Source of the DNA: Lathyrus oleraceus
Lineage: Eukaryota; Streptophyta; Magnoliopsida; Fabales; Fabaceae
DNA: 64,000 bases
Direction of reading: 5' to 3'
Assembly (NCBI RefSeq): GCF_024323335.1
Contig: NC_066581.1
Span: 345,590,399 to 345,654,398, forward strand
This document shows, in pieces, positions 22,142 through 33,638 of the stretch; position 1 is the stretch's first letter, and each line of letters begins with the position of its first letter. Made by a program: the position numbers and the translations under genes. The notes beneath the pieces are model-generated. The model saw only the letters and a program-made list of their open reading frames with translations. It had not been told where the DNA came from and did not search any database.

Positions 22142-23672
22142 TGTTAGATGCCAAAGTGTGTTTATTTGAGCTATCAAATGTGGGCATCTTTCACTCCTTT
22201 TTGTCGAATAAGTGTTCGAAACCGCCCTTGCTTTTGTTGATTTGCAATACTATGTGAAATGATCTTGGTACCTTTAATTTGTGTGTTATTGTGCAGGAAT
22301 TAGGCATGAAAGAGTAGAAAACGAAGGCACAAGAAAGATGGCAAAGGAACCAAGAAAGAATGCAAACATCAGCAAGCTCGCTAGGCGAGTGAGGTAGCGA
22401 ATTACTCGCTAGGCGAGCACTCAGCGAGATGCCAGCGAACACTCCCAGACTTGGGCAAAACCAAAGCTATCAATTACTCGTTAGGAGAATCTGTGGCGAG
22501 GATGCAATGAGCAATTCCAGTAGCAAAACCTTCAGAACTCGCTGTGGCGAGGGAAGTAGCCATGTACTCGCTAGGCGAGCATCCGGCGAGCAGGTAGCGA
22601 GCAATTCCAGTAGCAAATTCATCAAGGCTCGCTGGAGCGAATGAGAGGAAGCGAGGGTTTCGCCTAGCGAAGGATTGTTCGCCTAACAAACATATGCAAC
22701 TTTTCTGGGATGTTTCCTCTAGGCGCATGCTACTCTGGTGGCTTATTTTGGGGCTCGCTAGGCGAACCATTCTGCTCACCTAGCAAGCATGACAGCTAAG
22801 TAACCAGTACTATAAGTAGCATGGGCTACTTTTTGGAAAGGACACTTAGACACTTAGATATTTTTCAGATCTCTTCATTTTTCTTGGGATCATATTTTGT
22901 GCCCTAGAAACCCATTTTCTCATTTCTCTTCTTCTCTTAACAATATTTCACAAAAAGAAGGTAGATTCCCATCCAATCTCGATTCTTCGACTCAGATGTT
23001 GATCAACCTTCGACCGAAACTTGTTGACCAAGCTACCATGAAAATGAGTAGCTAAGTCCTTCATTTTGTCAAGGTTAGATGTAGATGATCATAAGCTTTG
23101 TATGTATATGGATTGATCTTCATTTGTAAACTCTTTGATGATGAATGTATGGTGAAAACCTTGTTTTATTGATAACTCTTTGTGTTGGTTTATCATTGAA
23201 AGGTGTTTTCCAACTCTTGACCTAGGTTTTCATCCATCTTTGTTCTTTAGCTAGAGATAGTATTGAATGAGTTTGTTCACTAAAAAGTTAAACCTAAAAG
23301 TTATCATTTTGATAGATTGTGTGAGAGATCAACAATGGATCAAAATGGGAAAAACCACAATGTGTGTTAGAGATAAACACATTGGGAGGACTTTGTGGAT
23401 GTGTTTATCATCTAATGGAGTTTATGAGTTTTGTTTGATCGAACATATGCATGCAAAGTGATCGTCGAACCCTAAATTTGACAATCTTTCTCAAATCGTA
23501 AAACCAAAACTTTTACCGTAATTTCTTACTTTTTATGCAAGCTACCGTGACCGAAACAAAAACCCCCTTGTTACGATAAGTTAAGAACTTAACAACTGTC
23601 GAATGGAGGCAATATCACATAATCCCTGTGGAGACGATAACAAACCCCGATACTCTAACCCTGTATCCAACA
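22142..23672 (+). repeat. 3' LTR of Cyclops (1531 bp)
   Basis: Starts TGTTAGATGCC, ends CTGTATCCAACA. U3 is dense with TCGCTAGGCGA-type motifs: exact copies at 22378, 22406, 22568 and 22755, and the inverse at 22660, plus many degenerate ones. The TATA box is TATAAGTA at 22811. The last 961 bp match the 5' LTR copy. The minus-strand copia element resumes directly after 23672. Confidence 0.95.
22811..22818 (+). promoter_or_regulatory. TATA box of the Cyclops 3' LTR
   Basis: TATAAGTA, same context as at 8524 in the 5' LTR. Confidence 0.55.
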
Positions 23673-23688
23673 CTTCTCCCCTTTTGAC
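23673..23688 (-). promoter_or_regulatory. Polypurine tract of the copia element
   Basis: On the minus strand the bases read GTCAAAAGGGGAGAAG, the SIRE-type PPT. The next minus-strand base already belongs to the Cyclops 3' LTR end. Confidence 0.75.
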
Positions 23689-24105
23689 AACATAAAAAAG
23701 AAACAATGAAACGGTCAACGACTTTGTAACATATAAACATCAACAACCATGCACATAACATGAAGTCAATGGAAAAAGTATAGGCATAAATATTACACGG
23801 AATAAAGATAAATAAGTAAATAACATTGCCACAATTGTTTAGCATAAACTTTAGGACAAATGACTAAATACAGTAAATATGATACCTAAGCAAATTCAAG
23901 TATAATTCAAACATAGGAGTTGATCAAACTTAGATCAAGCCATCAAATGACATCGAAAGTTACATAGATCAAGTATATACATACATAGTTGATCAATATA
24001 GGTCAAATGGATAGGAACGATATTACCTCCAATGGTGATAGACGACGAGTGCCCTCATATAGCCGCACTTATAAATCAAGGATTAGACATGCATAATGTA
24101 TGTAT

Positions 24106-24456
24106 TTAAATGCGATATGAGATATCGAGAACACCAAGTTCCCTACGGATGTGGAAGAAAGGCTCTGTCGCAAGTGGTTTTGTGAAGATATCGGCAAGTT
24201 GATTTTTGCTATCAACATGCTCAAAGACAACATCACCTTTCTCAACATGATCCCTAAGGAAGTGATGTCGAATTTCAATATGTTTAGTGCGCGAATGTAG
24301 TATAGGATTTTTGGTTAAATTGATGGCGCTTGTGTTGTCACAAAAAATGGGAATACGTTCAAGTTGAACATTGAAGTCGAGTAATTGTTGTTTGAGCCAC
24401 AAAATTTGAGCGCAACAATTACCCACAACAACGTATTCTGCCTCGGCAGTTGACAA
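24106..24456 (-). pseudogene. Copia RNase H
   Basis: A 116-codon open frame reads STAEAEYVVVGNCCAQILWL, FCDNTSAINLTKNP, HSRTKHIEIRHHFLRDHVE and LADIFTKPL: the complete C-terminal RNase H of a SIRE-type pol. The Met here is internal to the original polyprotein. The domain itself is intact, but it is separated from RT by frameshifts. 23689-24105 downstream is non-coding 3' UTR. Confidence 0.9.
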
Positions 24457-25502
24457 AGCAACTGGAACTTACTTTTTGTTGTACCAACTTACCAAGGAAT
24501 TTGAATAAAAATGATAAGTGCCACTGGTGCTTTTCCTATCCGATTTGCAACCAGAAAAGTCGAAATTGGATATCTAAGTATGCACTTCCCTTAGAGAACC
24601 AAAACCCATACTTTGAAGTACCACAGAGGTATCTAAGTATGCGCTTGACGGCTTTTAAATGTGATTCTTTGGGACATGATTGATACCTAGCACACATACA
24701 TACACTAAACATAATGGTTGGCCGAGATGTGGTAAGATAGAGGAGAGATCCGATCATACCTCTATACCTTTTTATATCTAGGACAATACCATTTTCATCC
24801 CGATCCATATTTACAGCAGTAGGCATTGGAGTGTCGATTACCTTGGAGTTTGCCATATCGAAGTGCTTGAGTAGCTCATTACAATACTTCATTTGGCTCA
24901 CAAAAGTTCCTTCCTCAAGTTGCTTGATTTGAACTCCGAGGAAGTAACTTAGCTCCCCCATCATGTTCATTTCAAATTCTCCCTACATCAACTTAGAGAA
25001 TTCCTTGACCAAATTTATGTTAGTAGATCCAAAAATAATATCATCTACATAGATTTGAACTAAAATATAGTGTTTTTCTTGACGCTTAATAAAAAGGATT
25101 GTATAAACCTTCCCTCTTGAGAATCCTTGTTCTAGTAGAAATTTTCTAAGATGCTCATACCATGCCCTAGGGGCTTGTTTGAGATCGTACAAAGCACGTT
25201 TAAGCATATAAACATAGTTAGGATACTCATAGTTTTCAAAACCGGGAGGTTGAGATACATAGACCTCTTCATTAATGTGACCGTTTAGGAAAGCGCTCTT
25301 AACATCCATTTGAAATAATTTGAAATAATTTGAAATTTTGAAAACAAGAATAGGCAAGCAAAAGGCGTATAGCCTCGAGTCGGGCAACCGGAGCATAAGT
25401 TTCCTCATAGTCGATGCCTTCCTCTTGGTTATACCCTTGAGCAACAAGGCGAGCCTTATTGCGAGTTATAACTCTGTTTTCGTCTAACTTGTTCCTAAAC
25501 AC
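24457..25502 (-). pseudogene. Copia reverse transcriptase (frameshifted)
   Basis: Blocks in order on the minus strand: [20 protein letters not shown] (near 25460), [39 protein letters not shown], the catalytic box [11 protein letters not shown] (intact), then GELSYFLGVQIKQ and YRGMIGSLLYLTTSRP. At 25310-25336 the motif ATTTGAAATA is tandemly duplicated on the plus strand, which doubles the FKLFQ segment and shifts the frame. Another break separates RT blocks near 24975. Confidence 0.88.
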
Positions 25503-26595
25503 CGATTTAGTGTCGATTACTCGATGGTCTCACGGAGGGGAACAAGATCCTACACCTCATTTCTTTTGAATTGATTAAGTTCCTCCTGCATTACTAAAAA
25601 CCAATGTTCATCGAGTAATGCGTCTCCAGAGTTTTTAGGCTCATTTTGAGAGACAAAAGCGAAATGATAACAAAAGTTACTTATCTTTGACCGTGTGGTA
25701 ACTCCCTTTGAGACATCTCCTAGAATATTATCGATGGGATGATCCTTAGAAGATTTTCATTCCAAAGGAAGATCATTGTCATTAATAGAATGATCCTCCT
25801 TTTTCTTTTTGGAAATTTGATCCGGCTCCTCCTCAACTTTTTCCGGATGGGGTTCAACACACTTTTCTTCTTGATCTTTTATTATGTCTTCCGAAGGAAA
25901 CCTGCACCATCAACAATAATACCTTCTCCGACAGTTTTCGAATAAGATTCATCAAAGTAAACATGCATGGATTCTTCAACAATAAGTAACCTTTTGTTGT
26001 ATACTCTATATGCTTTACTAGAATGAGAGTATCCGAGAAAAATACCTTAATCGGCTTTTGAGTCAAATTTACCAAGGTCTTCTTTACCATTATTTAATAC
26101 AAAGAATTTACATCCGAAGATATGAAGATGTGAAACATTAGGCTTTCTTCCATTTATCAATTCATAAGGAGTTTTGTTTAGAATAGGAAGAATTAGTATC
26201 CTATTCAATACATAACAAGCCGTATTTATGGCATCGGCCCAAAAATATTTAGGAAGACTGTTTTCATTGATCCTAGTTCTTCTAAGCTCTTCTAAAATTT
26301 TGTTTTTACGTTCCACTACTCCATTTTGTTGTGGAGTTCTTGGAGCAGAAAAATTATGATCAATGTCGTTTGTTTCACAAAATTCCTTAAAGAGGTTGTT
26401 TTCAAATTCACCTCCGTGATCACTTTGAATAGTAACTATGGTAGTGTTCAATTTGTTTTGAGACATCTTGGCAAACTTTTCAAAAGCAGAAAAAATGTCA
26501 CTTTTACTTGCTAAGAAGATAGTCCAACAAAATCTAGAGTAGTCATCTACTATAACAAAACCATAGTAGTTTCCACATAGACTCTTAATTCTAGA
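25503..26595 (-). pseudogene. Copia integrase (broken)
   Basis: The DDE core: HMDLFG near 26600 (first Asp), IQSDHGGEFENN (second Asp) and PQQNGVVERKNK (Glu), then YFWADAINTACYVLNR and HIFGCKFFVLNN. The frame breaks near 26050, and the C-terminal part continues in another frame to about 25854. 25503-25853 has no clear domain and would be the INT-RT linker. Confidence 0.85.
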
Positions 26596-27231
26596 TTACC
26601 CAAAAAGGTCCATATGGAGAAGTTCAAGGGGTCTCGTTATGGAAACAATATTTTTAGATTTAAACGAGATCCTTGTTTGCTTTCCCATTTGGCACGCATC
26701 ACATAAGTGATTTTTTGAAAATTTGATTTTGGGAAGACCAACTACTAGATCTTTTGCGACAACTTTATTTAGCAAGTCAAAGTTGACATGTGTTAATCGC
26801 CTATGCCAAAGCCACGAGTCTTCACTCATGGAGACCAAACATTTAGCGCTTGTCAAAGATACTTCATTCAAGTTAAGCATGTATACATTATTTTCCCTCC
26901 AGCCCTTAAGCACATCATTCTTATTATCATTATGTTCAATCATGCAACAATCTTTTAAAAACGAAACTTTATACCCTTTGTCACATAATTGGCTAATACT
27001 AATGAGATTGTGCTTAAGGCCTTTAACTAAAAGGACATATAAGATAGTAGTATATGAGGGATTACCTACACTACCTTTTTCGAGTATAACTCCCTTGTTA
27101 TTATCACCGTAGGTTACAAACCCTTTCTTCTTAGCCACAAAGTCAGAAAATAAGGAGATGTCACCCGTCATGTGTCTTGAGCATCCACTATCGAGAACCC
27201 ATGTTCTCTCCGTATCCTCAAGACATTCCAC
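26596..27231 (-). pseudogene. Copia protease and GAG-pre-integrase domain
   Basis: The protease active site is WVLDSGCSRHMTG, followed by ILEKGSVGN and the zinc-binding GAG-pre-integrase segment SWLWHRRLTHVNFDLLNK ... CDACQMGKQTRISF, ending at the first integrase Asp (HMDLFG). The 211-codon frame is uninterrupted. Confidence 0.88.
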
Positions 27232-27945
27232 CTAAAAATTTAAACAAGGGAAGGAGGCACCCAATTTTCATTGGGTCCTAGTGTGTGAGTGAAACTTTGG
27301 TTGCATTTGGGCAACCATTGAAAAATGTCTTTAGGAACTAAAAATCACCTAAATCGACATTTTGCAATAGTATATCCCTTTTTGCAACAATATAGACAAT
27401 TTAAGTTCGAATGAGAGTTGCTTTTGCTAACTTGGTCATTTACCACATAAGTGTATTTTTGATAAGGATTATTCATGTTACTTATAAAATGTGATTGATC
27501 AATAGCAAAGGCAACTTTAGGTTGTAAATCCTTGTTTAATTTAACTTGAAGAGTTCTAACCTCTCTTTGTCAAATGTGACAAGTTTCACATCCAGACCAT
27601 CTAAACCAAAATCCCTTATCATCTTCAGTTTTGCCTTTAGTAACCTCTATCATAGATTTCTTAAGAGTTTCTAATTCCTTTTTGGAATCCGAAATCTTCT
27701 TTTCTAAATAACATAAAATTTTTCTTATTTGAGGCTAGGCGTTTGAAAGCTTCCTTGACCTCATTGTGTAGAGTACTAAAGGCATTTTGCAAATCACAAT
27801 AAGACATTTTATCAACATGATCATATTTAGAATGACTTACATTCTTTTTCTTCTTTCGATGAGCTGTAAGACAAAGATTGGCATTTTCTTCTTCATCACT
27901 TGAGTTATCATTGCTTGAGGACTCACTATCACTCTCCCATGCAAT
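27232..27945 (-). other. Degenerate copia gag-pro linker
   Basis: No long frame is visible. Lys/Asn/Ser-rich fragments on the minus strand (near 27950-27550) and a Cys-containing piece suggest decayed gag C-terminus and protease N-terminus. Confidence 0.5.
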
Positions 27946-28997
27946 CTATGCTCTTCTAGCTTTGCTAGATTTGTTGTGACGTTTATCTTTTCCTTTGTCT
28001 TTCTTCCACAAGGGACAATCCGGCTTATAGTGACCGACCTTTCCGCAATTAAAGCATGATCCTTTTGACTTAGTTGTCTTACCTTCCTCTTGATTCAAGA
28101 ATTTTGATTGTCTTCTATAGTTGACAAGATTTTCATCCAAATGTTGTACTTCATTCTTTCTAAGGTATCGATTATACCTCCTTACAAACAGCCCCATGTC
28201 TTCATTCGAATCTTTATCGTCATCACTTGATTCACTCTCACACGCATCATTGGTGGATCACTTATATCTTGAAGTCTTTAAAGTGATAGACTTCCTTTCG
28301 GTGTCTTTAGCTTTCTCCTTCTTTTCCTTCTTTTGACCTTCTCATGTTTCTCAAGGTTCATGAGCTCTTTCTCATGCTCTTGAAGCTTTCCAAACAATGT
28401 TGCCATGTCCAATGTTCCTAGATCATTGGCTTCCTTAATCGCGGTGACCTTTGGTAGCCAATTCCTGTTAAGACATCTTAAGATTTTATTAGTAGCAACA
28501 TCATTAGGGGTAGTTCTACCAAGAGCATTTAACCGATTGATTAGATGAGAAAATCACTTTTGCATATCGGCAATAGTTTCACCATCCTTCATATGAAAAA
28601 GGTTTAATTCTTGAGTTAAAGTGTTAATTCTAGCTAGTTTGACATCATTGGTTCCCTCATGGGTAATTTGCAATGAGTCCCACATAGCTTTAACACTAGT
28701 ACAATGGGAAACCCTATAATACTCATCAACACCTAAGGCGGCAATGAGCATACGTCTGGCTTTCCAATCATAGCTATATTTTTTCTCATCTTCTTCATTC
28801 CATTGTGCTTCAAGTTTAGGTATAACAAAACCATCCAAATTGGTCATGGTTATTTCCATAGGACCATCTTGGATGACTTTCCATACTTTCCTATCAATAG
28901 AGTTGATATAGATACGCATATAATCTTTCCAATAACTATAGTTTTCACCGGTAAAAATAGGCACCCTATTGTACGCCCCTTTAGGATCGTTGCTCAT
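27946..28997 (-). pseudogene. Copia gag with CCHC zinc knuckle (broken)
   Basis: The start is Met at 28997 (MSNDPKGAYNRVPIFTGENY), followed by NYSYWKDYMRIYI and ARRMLIAALGVDEYYRVSHC. The first frame ends near 28554. After a decayed middle, the zinc knuckle CFNCGKVGHYKPDC (C-x2-C-x4-H-x4-C) lies in a second frame at 28060-28019, followed by a basic Lys-rich tail. The gag is typical of SIRE elements. Confidence 0.88.
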
Positions 28998-29033
28998 TTT
29001 CTAAAAAGTTATATGTGAAGCACTAGATGAACC

Positions 29034-29049
29034 GGCGGTCGTGATACCA
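29034..29049 (-). promoter_or_regulatory. Copia primer-binding site
   Basis: The minus strand reads TGGTATCACGACCGCC. The first eight bases TGGTATCA match the complement of the initiator tRNA-Met 3' end, the usual copia primer; the rest is diverged. Confidence 0.6.
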
Positions 29050-30750
29050 CTTTTTAGACGATAGTACCGATCTAGAAGGGGGGTTGAATAGATCAATTTT
29101 TGAAATGTAGCGCTTTTTAAAAATGTTTTCAATGGTTGCGGAAGCATCCTAGATTAAAATCGTTTAAACGATCCGTTAATGGAAAGATAGGATATGCGTG
29201 AAACCGAATGAAATAACTAAGATAGAGATAATCGACCACTATCTAAATCAATCGATTAACCACTATAATCCTTGATATTGTTACCTCTAATAATGCTTAA
29301 ACACAATAAGAGACCAAGTAAAATATTACTAAATTTGTGTGAGATTAATTTTATCGAACACTTGGTGTGCAATCCACACCAAGTTTCAATTTCACTCAAA
29401 TTGAATGTGCAGAATTTTACCTAGTTGCAATCAAAGTGATTGCACCAATTTATCGAACAGTTAATGTGCATAATCAATCAAGTGATATTGAATTTACTAT
29501 TAATTTCACACAAAATATAATTAATGCAGAATTAAAAAAGTTAAGAGATAGAGAGAACAAGATCGGATTTGTTAAGGCAGTTCCCCTATCGTCCTCGCTT
29601 AGGGTACGTTTGCCCTCAATTCTAAATCTAGAATTGATATGTTTTTATTAACATGTTGCAAAGTTAATACAAGAGAACAAATTATCAGCACCAATCAACC
29701 TCTAGAGTTGTTGAAGATTCTATTCAATTCTCCCCCCTTGATTCGAGTTGAACTAAGTCCTTCAAGCGCTTCGAACAAACCTCCGGTTACAGCTACCTTA
29801 TTGCAAGAACGTCACGTTCTCCAAAACTTCAGCTCGGCTGATTTCGAACGCAAGTTGCTTGAACCCTAAACTTTTTCTTCACAATGCTCTGGTTACCGTT
29901 ACTGTTTTGACCGAACCCTCCGTTCTTCAAACTTTTCACTCGGCTGAATCTGCGAAGCAAAGGTTAGTGGAAAACCCCCCAATTCTTGGAGGACAAAACC
30001 CCAACGGTTTTATTCAAGAAAAACCCACACAAAGCCTCAACCCAAACTAATATTAACCCAATCTTATTTGGACGTTATCACAGTAGCAATGCACAATGCT
30101 CAACAAAGATTATTATGTGTGATTGTTGAGAAATGCAATAAAGAATGAAGATGAAGAACACTTTGGTGTATATCTTTCACTTTTCTTGTTATTGTGTTGA
30201 AGAAGAGACTCTAAAATATTTATATGATGCATGGACCAACTAACATACATAACAAAATTATTTTGCAAAATTACATAGTAGAAAATTAAGTCTAAGCAGC
30301 GGCCACTCGACCTGTTCATACAGGTCACTCGACCTGTATGGACCCAAGGGAAAGTTATTCAAGTAAAATAAGCGATGAGTCAACTCAAATAGAGTTTTTT
30401 CAGGGTTGAGTCGACCTATGACTCGACCTGTTCATACCTGTGGCTACATGGTTCAAATGAAAATAGGCAATGAGTTGACGCAACATGTGCATGAGTCGAC
30501 TCATTCAGTTTTCCCAGGATTGGGTCGATCTGTGACTCGACCTATTCAGACCCGAGAGTTACGCTATGAGTTATTGAGTCGATCTGTGACTCAACCTGTT
30601 CGGACCCGAGAGTTACGCTCCGAGTCATGAGTCGACTCACAGTTCTTAAACTCCCCAAAACGAGTTTTGAGATGTATTTTGACCAATTAAACCGATCTCT
30701 TATGAACCTAGGATATATATTATGATCAAGTGCATGATTCACATCTATGA
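29050..30750 (-). repeat. 5' LTR of the copia element (right limit approximate)
   Basis: Upstream of the PBS on the minus strand and non-coding. It contains a patch (30300-30660) of degenerate direct repeats with CGACCTGTTCATACAGGTC, GACTCGACCTGTTC and ATGAGTCGACTCA. The LTR start (CA on the plus strand) could not be placed; the change to Ogre-A sequence falls between about 30.66 and 30.95 kb. Confidence 0.6.
30300..30660 (-). repeat. Degenerate repeats with GAGTCGACTC/CGACCTGT motifs
   Basis: Recurring GACTCGACCTGTTCA, GAGTCGACTCA and CGACCTGTGACTCGACC blocks about 60-65 bp apart, with ACCCGAGAGTTACGCT duplicated at 30549 and 30603. They lie inside the copia LTR. Confidence 0.7.
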
Positions 30751-33388
30751 TATGATCCTATATGCCTGGACACGTTGAACCTATATTTTGAACATGTTAG
30801 AGGATGAATGCATTCTATGATATGATGATATTGTCCAAAGTACACGTTATGGGCGATTATAAAGGTTTGACTCATAGTTAGCTTGAATTATTTGACCTTT
30901 AATTGAGGTATGAATGCTTACGTGTCTTGTGTGCTACTTGTTAACTGTATGATTATATGCCATATTTAATTTTATGTCATTGCGTGACTTGTAATCTTGT
31001 ATGAAGAACTTTGATTTTTAAACAAGACATGCATGCATAATAAAATTAAATTTTCAAATAAGACTCAAATACTTGATCAACATCAAGTTAGTTTTCAAAA
31101 TCTATCCCATTTTCTCAACTTTTCACCTCCAAACTCGCAATCATTTTCGTAAATGATAATCAAATGCTCGATCCAACGTCAAGCCATTTTCCCAATCAAA
31201 TTCAAAAACACTTAATTCTTATTAAATATTTTTCAATAAGGATGGAAAAGAAACGTGGTGGTTACCACGAGCTCAAGAAGTTAGGATTCGAGATGGTTAT
31301 CTCGTCCATTCAAGCTCTCGCCATCTATTAAAAGTTTTATTGTGACTTTCGCGTAAATCTTTTCTCAATCAAAATCTCAAAACATCTAACAATATCAAAT
31401 CATTTTGTAAATAAGATGGAAAAGGAACATGGTGGTTACCACAAGCTCTTGAGGCTAGGATTCAAGATGGTTATCTCGCCCATCCAATTTCTCGCCATCA
31501 TTCAAAATACTTCAAACAAATCAAACTCTTTTTTCTCGTCGTCGTGCAATCTTTCAACTCTTTCACAAACGTAAGATATTGTGTCTTGAGAAGAAGAAAA
31601 AGATTGCTTCGTCCATGTTGAAAAGTATATTTTCGGCAAATATTTTAATATCGTATCCACAGAGATTGGTTGTTATTACCGCCGTTCTATAATCCAAATT
31701 GTTATAAGTTTAGAAAGTAACCAAGTTGTTTTGTTTGAAAAGTTATCTTTTGAGTAAAATGTCACTAAAGCAATAAATAGTTTTAATCAAATGTAAAAGG
31801 CTTGGCAAGATTGGAGTTCACTATTCAAATTGCTTATGATTCCTTATGACAACTATATAGATTTAAGATTATTGATGATGTTCAAGTATCCTCTCAATGT
31901 CATTTATGTCTAAATGATATTGTGATAATCACTATATTAACCTTTAGACGATTTCTCCACCTAAATATCAATATAGCAATCTTTAATGGTTGATACAAAA
32001 GAAGAGTAGTGAATAAATCTATTTCTATAACTTATTCACTACTTGAAAATATATTTTATGTCAAGACTTAAATAATCTCTTTCAACAACTACTCAAATCT
32101 AATATTCAACTTAGGGCAAAAATATCATTCAATACATCAACAATCTTTTATCATATATAAGAGTCAAATGAAATACATGAACAATAAAAATAGCTACTAC
32201 CTCCAATCTTGACAAAATGGGGTTTAGCTCCTCATCATCATTTTGGAAAGCAAAAGGCAATGGTGAGAACTCTATTTTTCTCTTACAAAAAATCAAACTA
32301 TGAATCAAATCATGAACATTTTCCATTCTGTTTTCTTAAAGGGTTGACCTTTCCTAAAATGCTCATTTTCATCTAAAACTAAAAAGCCTCCTAAAACAGA
32401 TACAAAATTGTCATACACAGCTGGAATTGAAAACAGAACACTTGGCTAAAACAGCTTGCTGGATTCGCAAGGTTCGCGGCGCGAACTGAAGCTACTTCAG
32501 CTTCCTTGCCTTGCAAGCTTCATCAATTATTCTTCCAAGTGTTAATCTTCAAAAATAGGCCTCCAAATTGCATTCAACACTTCTTCCAAATTATGATTAT
32601 GCATTCCGAAGCTCTCTTGTCCAAAAATTCTACAAAACTAACAAATTTGTGAAATAACTACTCAAAACAATATCAATTAAACCTAATTGCATTTATACAA
32701 AATAATGAGAATAAAAGTGTGTAATTACATCAAAAATTGGTAAAAGGGACCAATAAAATTATATAAAAAGTAGTACTAATTGGTCTCTAACAGTCCACAA
32801 CCATTTGAGTTGAGATAAGTGGCATTTTTCTCGTGAATGTTAATATGTAGAAATCCATTCAATGTGATGCAAATGTCTGCTCCTCACCTGTTTTGGGTAA
32901 AACAAATTTTTTCTGTCAAATGCGAATAAATATCTTTAGCTAAAATCGGGCAACAAACAAACATTTTCTACCCATAACTATGTAGCCTTGAGTTCTCTAT
33001 TCAACTCGGAGATACGTAGAAGCGAGATTCAAAGTCTCGTCAAGCACCCTAATAAAATAGTAAACCTTGTTGTCCTTTTTTTCCCATCTTAATAACTTGT
33101 GAAGCCTAACATTTATAACCTAACACTAACACATGCAACTAATTAAATAGTTCCCGTTAAGTAAAACAGACATGGGGGGTACTAACACCTTCCCCTTACG
33201 TAATCGATTCCCGAACCCTGATTTGGTTGCAATGACCATATCTTATCCTTTCATTTAGGAGTCTTATAGATATTTTCCCTCTCCCTCTTTGGGAATAAAT
33301 AAAGTTTGGTGGAAACTCTGTTAAGTTCATCCGCAAGCGTGCGATTGCGCTTCGTGAGCGTCGTGTTCTCTTTTTTCGAGGTACGACA
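30751..33388 (+). repeat. 5' LTR remainder of Ogre-A
   Basis: Ends GGTACGACA two bases before an Ogre-type PBS. It contains two diverged subrepeats (GGAAAAGAAACGTGGTGGTTAC at 31241 and GGAAAAGGAACATGGTGGTTAC near 31421) that resemble the segment at 38130 in the Ogre-B 5' LTR. U5 carries GGGTACTAACACCTTCCCC (33178-33196) and TGGAAACTCTG (33310-33320). The 5' part of the LTR is absent, probably because the copia element inserted in it. The solo LTR 31616-32792 is nested inside. No gene is visible. Confidence 0.75.
31616..32792 (-). mobile_element. Solo LTR (1177 bp), family not identified
   Basis: On the minus strand it starts TGTTAGAGACCAATTAG and ends ATACTTTTCAACA, and is bounded by perfect TSDs GTCCA (31611-31615 and 32793-32797). 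Minus orientation is inferred because the end near 31640 reads CAATCTCTGTGGATACGAT on that strand, like the 3' end of the Cyclops LTR (ATCCCTGTGGAGACGAT). It contains no domain. Removing it restores a continuous Ogre-A LTR. Confidence 0.92.
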
Positions 33389-33390
33389 TA

Positions 33391-33408
33391 TGGCGACTCT
33401 GCTGGGGA
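33391..33408 (+). promoter_or_regulatory. Primer-binding site of Ogre-A
   Basis: TGGCGACTCTGCTGGGGA, two bases after the LTR end, identical to the PBS of element C (56639-56656). Ogre elements are reported to use tRNA-Arg; I did not verify the exact tRNA. Confidence 0.85.
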
Positions 33409-33638
33409 AATTTTCCTCTAAGTGAGTCAATCCTAGTTTGGTTTGTTTGTATGTTTATGTTTTCTTTACTTGTATGGCTTTTATTTATCTTATTTGTTGT
33501 TATCTATATTGCTTCCTTGTTATATAATCTATTATATGGGTCTATTGTGATGCAGTATTGGATGAATACTCTGATTGTAAGAAACCTCGAGGGGGAAATC
33601 TCTACCCGAGTCTAGAGAAAAAAAAGAGATAGGACGAG
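33409..33638 (+). other. Leader of Ogre-A, cut by the Ogre-B insertion
   Basis: T-rich non-coding sequence that ends in a block with CCTCGAGGGGGAAATC before ACGAG. The Ogre-B LTR starts at 33639, so ACGAG (33634-33638) is the predicted TSD. The rest of Ogre-A must lie beyond the window. Confidence 0.65.

Larger units (their letters stand above)
8425..23672 (+). mobile_element. Cyclops-like Athila (Ty3/gypsy) retrotransposon
   Basis: Order: 5' LTR remainder (8425-9385), PBS for tRNA-Asp (9389), gag, [solo LTR 10849-14380 plus TSD], protease, RT, RNase H, integrase, an extra ORF in the env position (19405-20656), PPT and 3' LTR (22142-23672, 1531 bp). LTR length, tRNA-Asp primer and gag/pro motifs fit Athila, and Cyclops is the Athila-type family described from pea. 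The two LTRs align over 961 bp with no net length difference and about 22 substitutions by eye. The predicted TSD on the right is CTTCT; the left copy and the first 570 bp of the 5' LTR lie beyond the Ogre-1 insertion. Confidence 0.9.
23673..30750 (-). mobile_element. SIRE/Maximus-type Ty1/copia retrotransposon, degenerate
   Basis: Read on the minus strand the order is 5' LTR (about 30750-29050), PBS (29049), gag (28997-27946), protease (27231), GAG-pre-integrase, integrase, RT, RNase H (ending 24106) and PPT (near 23690-23673). This order, the RNase H wording (FCDNTSAINLTKNP, RTKHIEIRHHFLRDHVEKGD) and the PPT CAAAAGGGGAGA fit the SIRE lineage. The 3' LTR is absent because the Cyclops element sits at the PPT/LTR junction; any remainder is off-window. 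The right limit, against Ogre-A, is only approximate. Confidence 0.85.
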
